A stretch of 37,398 bases of DNA from Holophagaceae bacterium (GTDB taxonomy: Bacteria; Acidobacteriota; Holophagae; Holophagales; Holophagaceae): the NCBI GenBank assembly GCA_025357545.1, contig JANXPB010000161.1:1-37398 (forward strand). Reading direction: 5' to 3'. Under the pieces are notes generated by a model, which saw only the letters and a program-made list of their open reading frames with translations, was not told the origin of the DNA and made no database searches. Made by a program: the position numbers and the translations under genes. Each line of letters starts with the position of its first letter. Position 1 is the first letter of the stretch. Shown here piece by piece: positions 26,944-35,975 of the stretch.

Positions 26944-29271
26944 ATGAGCATGGAACACGTCGCAAGTCACGCCCTGGAGGCCGTCGGCGCCGCGAGCACG
27001 GCCAGCGGGATCCTGTGGCTCATCCCCTTCCTGCCCCTTTTCGGCTTCCTCATCAACGGCCTGAGCGGACGCCGCCTCAAGAGCAACAAGGTCGTCGATG
27101 CCATCGCCCTGGGCTCCGTGGGCATCTCCTTCCTGCTGGCGGTCTACTGCTTCTTCCAGCTGGTGGGTTTGCCGGAGAACTCCCGCTCCCTCCACCAGGA
27201 CCTATGGACCTGGTTCAGCCTGGGTGGCGCGCGGGTCTTCGGGGGCCTCAGCACCGCGACGGTGAAGTGGGCCTACAAGTTCGACGTGCTCAGCGGCGCC
27301 ATGACCCTGTTGGTGACCGGCGCGGGCTTCCTGATCCACCTGTTCAGCACCGGCTACATGGCCGAGGAGCGCAACGACGGTCGCTACTACCGGTTCATGG
27401 CCTATCTCAACCTCTTCGTGTTCTCCATGCTGAACCTGGTGCTGGGCGCCAACATCCTGATGATGTTCCTGGGCTGGGAGGGTGTGGGCCTATGCTCTTA
27501 CCTGCTCGTCGGCTTCTACTTCGACAAGGAATACGCCGCGGTCGCCGCCAAGAAGGCCTTCGTCACCAACCGCGTGGGTGACTTCGGATTCATGATCGGC
27601 TTCTTCCTGTTGATCATGCTGTTCGGCACCTTGGATTACGACACCATGATGGGCATGGTCCGCGGTGTCAGCGGAATGCAGGCCATCACGCTCTTTGGCC
27701 ACACCGCTACCCCTACTTTCTGGTTCAACCTAATCGGCTGCTGCCTCTTCGTCGGCGCCGCCGGCAAATCCGCGCAGCTCCCGCTCTACGTCTGGCTGCC
27801 GGATGCCATGGCGGGCCCCACGCCGGTCAGCGCGCTGATCCACGCGGCCACCATGGTGACCTCCGGCCTCTACATGATCACCCGGCTCAACTTCATCTAC
27901 GTGCAAGCGCCGGTGGCGCTGTCCTTGGTGCTGCTGGTGGGCTCCCTTACCGCGCTCTTCGCCGCCACCATGGGCCTGGCCCAGTACGACATCAAGAAGG
28001 TGCTGGCCTATTCCACCGTGTCCCAGTTGGGCTTCATGTTCATGGGCCTTGGGGCGGGAGCCTTCACCGCGGGCATGTTCCATGTCTTCACCCACGCGGC
28101 CTTCAAAGCCTGCCTGTTTCTTGGTTCCGGCTCGGTCATCGCCGCCTGCCACCACGAGCAGGATATGCGGAACATGGGCGGACTGCGGAAGTACATGCCC
28201 TGGACCTTCGCGAGCATGGCCATCGCCACCGTCGCCATCGCGGGCGTGCCTCCCTTCTCGGGCTTTTTCTCGAAGGACGAAATCCTTTGGAAGGTCTTCG
28301 AGCATGGTTGGAAGGGAGAGGGTTCCTTCTACTACTTCTGCTGGGGCATGGGCATGCTGGCGGCCTTCTGCACGGCCTTCTACATGGTCCGGCTCATGGC
28401 CATGACCTTCTTCGGTGAATACCGCGGGGACGGGAACGATCCATTCGGCCTGACCGTGCCCAGCGAAGCCCATCACGGCGCCGATGATCATGGCCACGAC
28501 GACCACCTCGATCACAGCGACCTCGCTCACGCCGATGCCCATCTCGACGCGCACACCGACCACGGCCAGCTGGCCCCCAGTCATGACGATCTCACCCACG
28601 GTGGCCATGACGCGCACGGAGACCATGGCCACGGCCCGGCTGAGGTGCCCTGGAACATGTGGGTGCCCGTGTTCATTTTCGCGGCGCTGGCGGCGGTCTT
28701 CGGCTTTGTGAATCTGCCTCCGAGCTTGGGGGGCGGCGAGCTGTTCACCAAGTGGCTGGAGCCCATCCTGTATCAGGTGGCTCCTTCGGGCCATCATGCG
28801 GCTGAATCCATCGAGTACAAACTCATGGGCTTCGCGATCCTCTGGGCGCTCAGCGCCATGGGGCTGGCCTGGTGGATGTACGGCGCCGATGAGAGCTGGA
28901 GCCGCGCCAAGGCCTTCGTGGTCCGCTTTCCCCAAGTGTTCGAGTGGGTGAACGCCAAGTACTACGTGGATGAGTTCTACGACGCGATGGTCATCAACCC
29001 CATCAAGCAGCTCTCGGCGCAGCTCTGGAGCTTCGATGTATGGGTGCTGGATGGCGCGGTCAACGGCGCGGCGCGATTCACGGTGATCCTGGCCGAGGCC
29101 AGCAACTGGTTCGACGCCAAGGTAGTGGACGGCCTCGTGAACCTGGTGGCCTGGACGCTGCAGCAGGGAGCGATGGGCTTCAAGACGCTGCAAAGCGGCA
29201 AGGTGCAGAACTACGCCTTCGTGATGATTCTCGGTTTCCTGGTCTTCGCCTTTTGGAAATTCCTCGCCTGA
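26944..29271 (+). CDS. nuoL: NADH-quinone oxidoreductase subunit L with His-rich insert
   Basis: This 775-residue distal antiporter-like proton pump is longer than the usual 610-660. The core is well conserved: FLGWEGVGLCSYLLVGFY, SAQLPLYVWLPDAMAGPTPV, HAATMVTSGLYMI and THAAFKACLFLGSG. An extra loop of about 55 residues (around 28465-28645) is rich in His and Asp, with about 16 His (for example DDHGHDDHLDHSDLAH). The C-terminal lateral helix and anchor are present (KYYVDEFYDAMVINPIKQL onward). ATG at 26944. Confidence 0.96.
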   Translation: MSMEHVASHALEAVGAASTASGILWLIPFLPLFGFLINGLSGRRLKSNKVVDAIALGSVGISFLLAVYCFFQLVGLPENSRSLHQDLWTWFSLGGARVFGGLSTATVKWAYKFDVLSGAMTLLVTGAGFLIHLFSTGYMAEERNDGRYYRFMAYLNLFVFSMLNLVLGANILMMFLGWEGVGLCSYLLVGFYFDKEYAAVAAKKAFVTNRVGDFGFMIGFFLLIMLFGTLDYDTMMGMVRGVSGMQAITLFGHTATPTFWFNLIGCCLFVGAAGKSAQLPLYVWLPDAMAGPTPVSALIHAATMVTSGLYMITRLNFIYVQAPVALSLVLLVGSLTALFAATMGLAQYDIKKVLAYSTVSQLGFMFMGLGAGAFTAGMFHVFTHAAFKACLFLGSGSVIAACHHEQDMRNMGGLRKYMPWTFASMAIATVAIAGVPPFSGFFSKDEILWKVFEHGWKGEGSFYYFCWGMGMLAAFCTAFYMVRLMAMTFFGEYRGDGNDPFGLTVPSEAHHGADDHGHDDHLDHSDLAHADAHLDAHTDHGQLAPSHDDLTHGGHDAHGDHGHGPAEVPWNMWVPVFIFAALAAVFGFVNLPPSLGGGELFTKWLEPILYQVAPSGHHAAESIEYKLMGFAILWALSAMGLAWWMYGADESWSRAKAFVVRFPQVFEWVNAKYYVDEFYDAMVINPIKQLSAQLWSFDVWVLDGAVNGAARFTVILAEASNWFDAKVVDGLVNLVAWTLQQGAMGFKTLQSGKVQNYAFVMILGFLVFAFWKFLA

Positions 29272-29295
29272 TTTCGATTTGAGTTTGGAGTTCGT

Positions 29296-30969
29296 ATGAG
29301 CGGTTCAACCCAACTGATGCTTTTGGCCACCTTCCTGCCTCTGCTGGGGGGCCTGGGCCTGCTCTTCGTCCCCAACGAAAAGCGGGAGGTTTTCCAGAAG
29401 GCCTCCGTGGCCATCATGGTCGCCAGCTTCCTCTTGAGTGTGCCGCTCTGGTTCCAATACGACCGCGGCAGCGACGCCGTCCAGTTCGCCTATCAATGCG
29501 CCTGGATGCCGAGCCTCGGCGTGAAGTTCAGTGTGGGCATGGACGGCATCAGCCTGCTGCTCTGGCTCCTCACCACCTTCATCGGACCCATCGGTGCGCT
29601 CTGCTCGTGGGGCAACATCGATGAACGCTGGAAGGAGTACTACGTTTGGCTACTGGTACTCCAGACCGCCATGCTCGCGGTCTTCATCGCCCAGGATATG
29701 TTCCTGTTCTACATTGTCTGGGAAGTGATGCTGGTGCCCATGTACTTCCTCATCGGCATCTGGGGCGGCCCGCAAAAGCTCTACGCCGCCATCAAGCTTT
29801 TCCTCTATACCCTGGCGGGCTCGGTGCTGATGCTCGTGGCGATCTTCGCCATCTACTTCCTGCAACACAAGACCAGCGGCGTTTACGATTTCTCCCTGGC
29901 GGGTTTCCAGGCCATGGCGCCGGTGATCGCGCAGCAGACGAAGACCTTCCAGATTCTTCTGGCCCTGGCCTTCTTCCTGGCCTTCGCGATCAAGGTCCCG
30001 ATGTTCCCCTTCCACACCTGGCTGCCGGACGCCCACGTGCAGGCGCCCACGGCGGGTTCCGTGATCCTGGCGGGCATCCTGCTGAAGATGGGCACATACG
30101 GTTTTGTGCGCTTCCTGCTGCCCATCGTCCCCGAGGGAACCAAGGAACTGATGCCCTGGTTCCTGGCCCTGGCTCTTATCGGTGTCATTTACGGCGCTCT
30201 GGTGGCCATGATCCAAAAGGACATGAAGAAACTCGTGGCCTATTCCTCCGTGAGCCACTTGGGGCTCTGCATGTTGGGCATCTTTGCCCTTAACCCCTGG
30301 GGCATGAAGGGCGCGCTGTTTCAGATGTTGAACCACGGCATCTCAACGCCGGGACTATTCCTCGCGGTGGGCATCGTGTACGAGCGCCGCCACACCCGGC
30401 AGATCGCGGACTACGGCGGACTTTCGAAGACCATGCCGATCTACGCGACCATTTTTATGCTGATGACCATGAGCAGCATCGGATTGCCCCTGCTCAACGG
30501 TTTCATCGGAGAAGCCACCATCCTTATGGGCACCTTCCAGACCTGGCCCTGGGTGGCGGTGGCGGCCACGTCCGGCATCATCCTGGGCGCGGCCTACATG
30601 CTCTGGATGTACCAGCGCGTGATGTTCGGACCCATCTCCGAGGTGAACACCAAGATGGAGGATTTGAACTTGCGGGAGATCACCTACTTTGCGCCGTTGC
30701 TGATCACGGCGGTCTGGATCGGCCTCTACCCCAAGCCCTTCATGGACATCATGGACAAGCCCGTGGCCAAGCTCATCCAGCAGGTGCGGCCGGACTTCTA
30801 CCGGGCCGAATCCCTGGCCATGAAGCAGGCCGAAGCCGCGAAGGTGGGCATGCACGCCATGGAAGCGCCCGAAGGGGAAGGTCATCAGGCCAAGCCTGAG
30901 GGGCATGAGGCCAAGCCCGAAGGTCATGGGGCTGAAACCGGCGCCGCGACTCCTGGGGGAGGTCACTGA
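29296..30969 (+). CDS. nuoM: NADH-quinone oxidoreductase subunit M
   Basis: This 557-residue antiporter-like proton pump is longer than usual by its tail. Landmarks are YIVWEVMLVPMYFLIG (membrane Glu), IKVPMFPFHTWLPDAHVQAP and AYSSVSHLGLC. The last 40 residues are hydrophilic and His-rich, with an imperfect repeat GHQAKPE/GHEAKPE/GHGAETG. The stop TGA shares its last base with the nuoN start. Confidence 0.96.
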   Translation: MSGSTQLMLLATFLPLLGGLGLLFVPNEKREVFQKASVAIMVASFLLSVPLWFQYDRGSDAVQFAYQCAWMPSLGVKFSVGMDGISLLLWLLTTFIGPIGALCSWGNIDERWKEYYVWLLVLQTAMLAVFIAQDMFLFYIVWEVMLVPMYFLIGIWGGPQKLYAAIKLFLYTLAGSVLMLVAIFAIYFLQHKTSGVYDFSLAGFQAMAPVIAQQTKTFQILLALAFFLAFAIKVPMFPFHTWLPDAHVQAPTAGSVILAGILLKMGTYGFVRFLLPIVPEGTKELMPWFLALALIGVIYGALVAMIQKDMKKLVAYSSVSHLGLCMLGIFALNPWGMKGALFQMLNHGISTPGLFLAVGIVYERRHTRQIADYGGLSKTMPIYATIFMLMTMSSIGLPLLNGFIGEATILMGTFQTWPWVAVAATSGIILGAAYMLWMYQRVMFGPISEVNTKMEDLNLREITYFAPLLITAVWIGLYPKPFMDIMDKPVAKLIQQVRPDFYRAESLAMKQAEAAKVGMHAMEAPEGEGHQAKPEGHEAKPEGHGAETGAATPGGGH

Positions 30970-32498
30970 TGCCCTCCTTTTCCGCGGGGCTGTGGGAGAA
31001 CCTCAGCCACGATATCCATTATATCTGGCCCCACATCCTGTTGATGGTCGCGGCCACCCTGATGCTGTGGCCCCTGGACAGCTGGCTGATGCCCTGGACC
31101 AAGGCCGAGAAACACAAATGGGCGCTGCCCACTTTGGCGATCCTGGTGGCCACCCTGGGGCTCACCCTCGCCACGCCCAATGGCTTGGGCTTCTCCGCCA
31201 TGTACAAGGTGGACGGTCTCACCAAGGGCTTCCAGGTGCTCTGCATCTTGGGCTCCATCTTCGCGGTGATGCTGAGCCAGAATGTTCTGGGCGCGCTGCA
31301 AGAACACACCGTCGAGTACTACGTCCTGATCCTGTTGGGCACCAGCGGCATGCTTTTCATGTGCGGGGCGGTGGATTTGGTGACCGTTTATTTCTCCATT
31401 GAATTGATGGCGCTCTGCATCTACATCCTGGTGGCCTACCTTCGCCACCAGGGCCGCTCCATCGAAGCGGGCATGAAGTACTTCCTGCTGGGAGCCTTCT
31501 CCAGCGGCATCCTGCTCTACGGCATTTCGCTGCTCTTCGCCGCGACGGGAGGCGTCACCACCAACCTGACGGAGCTGAACCAGAAGCTCGCCTTGGTGTC
31601 CGCGGACAAGAACCTGCTGGTCTATTCCGGCGTGCTGATGGTCCTGGTGGGCCTCTGCTTCAAAGTGGCGGCGGTGCCCTTCCATATGTGGGCGCCGGAC
31701 GCCTACGATGGCGCGCCCACGCCCATCACCGCCTGGATGGCCACGGCGCCTAAGGCCGCATCCCTGGCGGTTTTCCTAAGGGTCTTCGACACAGGCTTTC
31801 ATAATCTTTCCTACGACTGGACCGCGCCGCTGATGGTTATTTCCGCCGCCAGCATGATCCTGGGCAACGTGGCGGCCATCCGGCAGCAGAGCATAAAACG
31901 CCTGCTGGCCTACTCCTCCATCGCCCACGTGGGCTACATGCTTCTGGGGGTGCTGAGCAAGGATGCCCAAGCCGGCGCCCAAGCCGTGTGGCTCTACATG
32001 CTGTCCTACCTGGTGATGAATACCGGCGCCTTCGCGGTCGTCATCTACCTCCAGGGCAAGGGTGAAGGCGAGCGCATCGACGATTTCCGCGGCATGGGGA
32101 AGCGTCATCCGCTGTTGGCCTTCGCCATGCTGATCTTCCTGCTGAGCTTGGCGGGCATCCCGCCCCTCATCGGGTTCTTCGGGAAGTTCTACCTCTTCCT
32201 ACTGGCGGTGCAACAGGGTTTCACCACCCTGGTGGTCATCGCGCTGCTGACCTCCGCCGTGAGTGCTTACTACTACCTGGAAGTCGTCAAACAAATGTAC
32301 TTCAAGGAGCCCGCCACTGAGGATGGGGCTGAATGCGAGCCCATGGATCCCTACGCGAAATGGCTCATCACCGCGGCCTGCACCCTGGTGATCATCGGCA
32401 CGGCCTTCGGTCCTCAGTTGCTGAAATGGACCGATGACATCCGCTGGTTCGAAAAGGAGGCCCCCAAGGCCGCCGTGTTTGAGCTTCCGGGCAAGTAG
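30969..32498 (+). CDS. nuoN: NADH-quinone oxidoreductase subunit N
   Basis: This 509-residue third antiporter-like subunit shows FKVAAVPFHMWAPDAYDGAP, AYSSIAHVGYMLLG and SLAGIPPLIGFFGKFYLF, all typical of NuoN. It starts at the last base of the nuoM stop (TGATG). It is the last gene of the operon and is followed by a strong terminator. No nuoE, nuoF or nuoG follows. Confidence 0.96.
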   Translation: MPSFSAGLWENLSHDIHYIWPHILLMVAATLMLWPLDSWLMPWTKAEKHKWALPTLAILVATLGLTLATPNGLGFSAMYKVDGLTKGFQVLCILGSIFAVMLSQNVLGALQEHTVEYYVLILLGTSGMLFMCGAVDLVTVYFSIELMALCIYILVAYLRHQGRSIEAGMKYFLLGAFSSGILLYGISLLFAATGGVTTNLTELNQKLALVSADKNLLVYSGVLMVLVGLCFKVAAVPFHMWAPDAYDGAPTPITAWMATAPKAASLAVFLRVFDTGFHNLSYDWTAPLMVISAASMILGNVAAIRQQSIKRLLAYSSIAHVGYMLLGVLSKDAQAGAQAVWLYMLSYLVMNTGAFAVVIYLQGKGEGERIDDFRGMGKRHPLLAFAMLIFLLSLAGIPPLIGFFGKFYLFLLAVQQGFTTLVVIALLTSAVSAYYYLEVVKQMYFKEPATEDGAECEPMDPYAKWLITAACTLVIIGTAFGPQLLKWTDDIRWFEKEAPKAAVFELPGK

Positions 32499-32520
32499 CC
32501 CAGCTCAAAACTATTTTGGA

Positions 32521-32547
32521 AGCGCGGGGCAGCCCCGCGCTTTTTTT
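32521..32547 (+). terminator. Intrinsic terminator of the nuo operon
   Basis: AGCGCGGGG (32521-32529) and CCCCGCGCT (32533-32541) form a perfect 9-bp stem with a CAG loop, followed by seven T. Confidence 0.92.
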
Positions 32548-32565
32548 CGGAAGGCGAGACTCACG

Positions 32566-32844
32566 ATGCTGCGTCCCAAGCCATCCGGCGATCCCGGAGA
32601 GCGAGCCCTTTGGGGGGATTTGATTTCCATGGGGATGGTCTTTCCCATCGCCATCGTGCTGGGCTATTTCATCGGCCGCTACGTGGGCGGCAAGTTCGGC
32701 CATGCCGAAGGCGGGGGCCTTTGGGGCATGGGCTGGGGCATCGCCACGGGCTTCTACGAGCTTTACAAAGTGACCCTCAAGATGTCCAAGCCGAAGCCCG
32801 GTAGCCCGCCAAAGGATCAGCCCAAGGATGGCGATGAGCCATGA
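32566..32844 (+). CDS. AtpZ/AtpI-type ATP synthase accessory membrane protein
   Basis: This is a 92-residue protein with two hydrophobic helices: VFPIAIVLGYFIGRYVGG, then GLWGMGWGIATGFYELYKV. The length, helix pair and GxxxGxxxDxx/GG-type spacing fit the small AtpZ/AtpI (AtpQ/Mg-transport-related) family often found upstream of atpB. The ATG at 32566 was chosen because it follows the nuo terminator; the open frame upstream to 32434 overlaps nuoN. Its TGA overlaps the next ATG as ATGA. Confidence 0.75.
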   Translation: MLRPKPSGDPGERALWGDLISMGMVFPIAIVLGYFIGRYVGGKFGHAEGGGLWGMGWGIATGFYELYKVTLKMSKPKPGSPPKDQPKDGDEP

Positions 32845-33266
32845 GCAACCGGAGCCCTGAAGGCCCCGGGAAGGGGTCTGATCCTGGAAGCAGCACCTTG
32901 CGGGCCGTGATGTGGCTCCAGTGGGCTCTGTTGGGCGCTGGGGCCCTTGCCTGGGCCTTTCGAGGCCGGAATGCCGTCTTCGCCTTCGTGGCGGGGGGCC
33001 TAGTCTCCATCGCCTTCTGGAGTCTGCACCGGATCCTAGTGACGAAAATGCTCACCCCCAAAGTGCGGCTGCGCTGGTTCTACGGCTTCCTTACCCTGGT
33101 GAAACTCGCGTTGATCGTGCTCACCTTGCGTGGGATGATGGTGATCGTGCCTCAGGAAGGGTTTCCTCTGGCGACGGGCATCCTGCTCTTCGTCGCGGCG
33201 ATTCTACTGGTGGCCGGATGGCAGGCGGTGGCCGCGTTCCGCACCCCTGCACCCCCGAACGATTGA
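32841..33266 (+). CDS. atpI: ATP synthase protein I-like subunit
   Basis: This 141-residue protein has a charged N-terminus and four predicted helices: TLRAVMWLQWALLGAGALAW, AVFAFVAGGLVSIAFWSL, FYGFLTLVKLALIVL and GILLFVAAILLVAGW. This fits the ATP-synt_I family (AtpI), a c-ring assembly factor. Position directly before atpB supports the call; the sequence itself is weakly conserved. ATGA overlap with the gene before. Confidence 0.75.
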   Translation: MSNRSPEGPGKGSDPGSSTLRAVMWLQWALLGAGALAWAFRGRNAVFAFVAGGLVSIAFWSLHRILVTKMLTPKVRLRWFYGFLTLVKLALIVLTLRGMMVIVPQEGFPLATGILLFVAAILLVAGWQAVAAFRTPAPPND

Positions 33267-33299
33267 AACGATTGTGCAGTCTTCTTCCCGGGAAACACG

Positions 33300-34025
33300 A
33301 TGGAACACCACGCATCCGAGCTCGCCAAACTGCTGACGAAAATCCTGGGTCTGTCCCGCCATGCGTGGGGCACCTTCGCGGATGGCACGCCGTTCTCGTT
33401 CATCGAGCGCTACGACTATTTGTTGAACGCAATCCTGGCGGCTATCGCCACGGTGATCATCACCTCGCTGGTGAAGAAGGAGCGCATCCCCGGCCCCCTC
33501 CAACAGGTGCTCGAATTCGTCACAAGCGGAATCCGGAACCTGGTTTCGGACAACATTCATCATCACCCTGACAAGTTCCTGCCCTTCATCGGGACCCTGG
33601 CGCTCTTCGTGTTCCTGAACAATTTCTTTGGCCTGATTCCTGGCCTCAATCCCGGCACCGCCAACTGGAACGTGACCCTGGCCCTGGCCCTGATGGTCTT
33701 CGCCTATTACAACTTCCACGGCATGAAGGAGAAGGGATTCCTGAGCTATTGGGCCCATTTCGCGGGGCCTATCTGGTGGCTGGCGCCGTTGATGTTTCCC
33801 TTGGAAATCCTGGGCCTGCTCTCCCGCAACTTGAGCCATTCGCTGCGTCTCTTCGGCAACATCGCCGGCGAGCACATCGTGGCGGGAATTTTCTTTGGTC
33901 TGCTGCCCCTCGCCTTGCCGGTGCCCCTCATGCTGATGGGCCTCTTCTTTGGCCTCATCCAGACCTTCGTGTTCGTCATGCTGGCGACGATCTACTTGTC
34001 CGGCGCCGTCGCCCACGACCACTAA
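33300..34025 (+). CDS. atpB: ATP synthase F0 subunit a
   Basis: This 241-residue membrane subunit provides the proton half-channels. The essential Arg helix is LLSRNLSHSLRLFGNIAGEH. FLNNFFGLIPGLNPGTANWN is the usual helix 3 entry, and the protein ends in a His-containing tail. The length is typical. It lies 33 bp after atpI and 66 bp before atpE. Confidence 0.96.
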   Translation: MEHHASELAKLLTKILGLSRHAWGTFADGTPFSFIERYDYLLNAILAAIATVIITSLVKKERIPGPLQQVLEFVTSGIRNLVSDNIHHHPDKFLPFIGTLALFVFLNNFFGLIPGLNPGTANWNVTLALALMVFAYYNFHGMKEKGFLSYWAHFAGPIWWLAPLMFPLEILGLLSRNLSHSLRLFGNIAGEHIVAGIFFGLLPLALPVPLMLMGLFFGLIQTFVFVMLATIYLSGAVAHDH

Positions 34026-34091
34026 TTTTTTTCACGCCTCACACCTGGGAAAGGGATTCCGAACCCCGCTCCCCCTTTTTTGGAGACTTCC

Positions 34092-34388
34092 ATGAAGAAG
34101 TTCCTCGTCACCGCTTTCCTGTTCACCGTGGCCACCATGGCCTTCGCCCAGGCTCCCGCTGCTGGCGCTGAGGTCTGGACCTCGGGCCGCTTCCTGGCCC
34201 ACCTCTCCCTCGCCATCGCGGCCGCAGGCTGTGGTCTGGGCCAGGGCAAGGCCGTTTCCGCCGCTTGCGAAGGCATCGCGCGCAATCCCCAGGCTGCGGG
34301 CGATATCCGCACCACGATGATCATCGGTCTGGCCCTCATCGAGGCCCTGGTGATCTACGCCCTGGTGGCCGCTTTCGCCATCAGGTAG
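34092..34388 (+). CDS. atpE: ATP synthase F0 subunit c
   Basis: This 98-residue c-ring subunit is longer than the usual 70-90 because of a signal-peptide-like N-terminus ([19 protein letters not shown], then [10 protein letters not shown]). The hairpin loop is [14 protein letters not shown]. The ion-binding Glu is in [13 protein letters not shown]. The Gln of the first helix (GLGQGKA) is kept, but the Ser/Thr that follows the Glu in Na+ rings is Ala/Leu, which favours H+ (inference). The ATG at 34092 has GGAG six bases upstream. Confidence 0.95.
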   Translation: MKKFLVTAFLFTVATMAFAQAPAAGAEVWTSGRFLAHLSLAIAAAGCGLGQGKAVSAACEGIARNPQAAGDIRTTMIIGLALIEALVIYALVAAFAIR

Positions 34389-34405
34389 TCCGACTCATGG
34401 TTTCT

Positions 34406-34435
34406 GAACGGGGCGCTTTTGCGCCCCGTTCTTTT
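34406..34435 (+). terminator. Intrinsic terminator after atpE
   Basis: GAACGGGGCGC (34406-34416) and GCGCCCCGTTC (34421-34431) form a perfect 11-bp stem with a TTTT loop and TTTT after it. It isolates the F0 genes from those downstream. Confidence 0.92.
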
Positions 34436-34459
34436 GCACGGGATTACACTAAGTCGCTC

Positions 34460-35623
34460 ATGCTCCGCGCTTCGCTCTTTCCACTTCCGCCTGAAGCCAC
34501 CCGCGTCATCCTCGGGGGCGAGTCTTCCATTGATCTTGGCGGCCTCAACATCCAGGATCACCGTTCGGCCCGGGCCTTCGCGAAAAACTACGGATACAAC
34601 CTGGCCATCCCCGCCCAGAAAGCCCATGTGGTGCGGGTCTTCGGGGATGCCATGGAGTTCCTTTGCACCGCCATCTTGGAAGGCCGCGCGGAGGACATCC
34701 CCCTGGAGATCCGAGAGCTAAGGGACCCGGAGGATCTGGTGGTCTGGGCCTCCCTGCGGCCCCAAGAGGCGCTGTCCCGTTGGTCCTGCGTGGTGCTGCG
34801 GGTGATGCACACGCTCTTCCACATCGACCACAACGTGAACCTGCGCTACTTGAAGGACATCCAAGCGCAGGTGTTCGAGCCCTATGACCGTTTCCTGGTG
34901 GCCCTGGCCGATGGGACCTGGGTCCTGCGGGGCGACTACGACGTGCCCCTGGCGGCGATCGAGCGCAAGCAGAACAAGGACCGGACCTCCATGCTCCTAA
35001 AGATGCTGCATAAGCCCGAGAACGTGGCGGAAACCATCTACGACCAGATTGGAATCCGCTTCGTCGCCGAAGATCGTCTTGGCGTATTGCTGGTCATCCG
35101 CTTCCTCCTAGACCACCATGTACTCATGCCCACCCACATCAAGCCATCCCGCAGCCGAAACCTGCTGCTGAATATGGAGGCGCTGCAAGCGTGGATGGAG
35201 GAATTGCCGCCGGGCTTCAAGGTCCCGTCCATGGGAAGTCCCGAGCGGGAGGCCATCTGCGCCCGCCTGGTGCCCAAAACTCGAGTTGACGGTGGCAACC
35301 CTTTTATGAGCCAGGATTATGCGGCGGTGCAATTCACCGTCCGAACCCTCATCCGCCTGCCAAACCCAGCGGTGGCGGCCCTTAAGCGGATTTCCGAGGG
35401 GCTTTCCCCGGGGGAGGCGGGGCGCGCCAGGATTCCGGAGTTGATCCAGGAGCAGGAAGAGTTTACGTTTTTCTTCGCACACGAAGTCCAAGTCATGGAA
35501 CCATCCGGGTTTCAGAGCGCACGATCAGGACCTGCCTCCCACGGCGAATACAAACAGCGCCAAAGGGACGCAGCCCGAAAAAGAGTTTTACGAGGAATCA
35601 GATCGGAGGAGGCGCCATGTTGA
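34460..35623 (+). CDS. Conserved protein with RelA/SpoT-like motif pattern
   Basis: This is a 387-residue soluble protein. It begins VILGGESSIDLGGLN, which resembles the TIGR04552-type conserved hypothetical proteins of myxobacteria and relatives (from memory; not searched). A central block has ERKxxxxxxSMLLKML (R169, K170, S177, K181) followed by YDQIGIRFVAED (194-205). This is the order of basic loop, then D-x-(I/L)-(G/A)-(V/I)-R, found in RelA/SpoT nucleotide synthetases. The catalytic details are not certain. The ATG at 34460 lies after the atpE terminator; no clear ribosome-binding site is seen. Its end overlaps the STAS gene by 7 bp. Confidence 0.7.
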   Translation: MLRASLFPLPPEATRVILGGESSIDLGGLNIQDHRSARAFAKNYGYNLAIPAQKAHVVRVFGDAMEFLCTAILEGRAEDIPLEIRELRDPEDLVVWASLRPQEALSRWSCVVLRVMHTLFHIDHNVNLRYLKDIQAQVFEPYDRFLVALADGTWVLRGDYDVPLAAIERKQNKDRTSMLLKMLHKPENVAETIYDQIGIRFVAEDRLGVLLVIRFLLDHHVLMPTHIKPSRSRNLLLNMEALQAWMEELPPGFKVPSMGSPEREAICARLVPKTRVDGGNPFMSQDYAAVQFTVRTLIRLPNPAVAALKRISEGLSPGEAGRARIPELIQEQEEFTFFFAHEVQVMEPSGFQSARSGPASHGEYKQRQRDAARKRVLRGIRSEEAPC

Positions 35624-35955
35624 ACATCCAAGCCCGTCAGGAGGGGAACGCCGCGGTCGTGACCATCCAGGGCAAGGTGAACTTCGAGGTCACGGCCCAA
35701 TTGCGGGACGTCATCCGAGACACCGTGGCGCAGCAGCAGCCCAAGCTCCTGGTCATCAACCTGGAAGGCGTGAGCTTCATTGACTCCTCGGGCCTTGGCC
35801 TGCTGGTGGCCGCGCGCAATAGCGTGGACAAGAGCAGCGGCAAGTTGCACCTCTGCGGGCTTCCGCCCCAGGTGAAGAAGACCTTCGATCAGACGAACCT
35901 CACCAACTACTTCTCCATCTTCACGACGGAGCAGGACGCCCTTCGCGGCTCGTGA
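35617..35955 (+). CDS. STAS-domain anti-anti-sigma factor
   Basis: This 112-residue single-STAS protein is of the SpoIIAA/RsbV type. The phosphorylation site is in VSFIDSSGLGLL (S57/S58), equivalent to the serine phosphorylated by the partner kinase in partner-switching systems. A strong GGAGGAGG precedes the ATG. It lies between the RelA-like-motif protein and a PP2C phosphatase that would dephosphorylate it. No switch kinase (RsbW/SpoIIAB) is in the window. Confidence 0.93.
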   Translation: MLNIQARQEGNAAVVTIQGKVNFEVTAQLRDVIRDTVAQQQPKLLVINLEGVSFIDSSGLGLLVAARNSVDKSSGKLHLCGLPPQVKKTFDQTNLTNYFSIFTTEQDALRGS

Positions 35956-35975
35956 TTCCTCGGAGCATTCCAAGC

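Noticed and set aside
34092-34388. Na+-type c-ring because of the conserved Gln in GLGQGKA
   Set aside because: The hydroxyl residue next to the Glu needed for Na+ binding is Ala/Leu here, so H+ is more likely.
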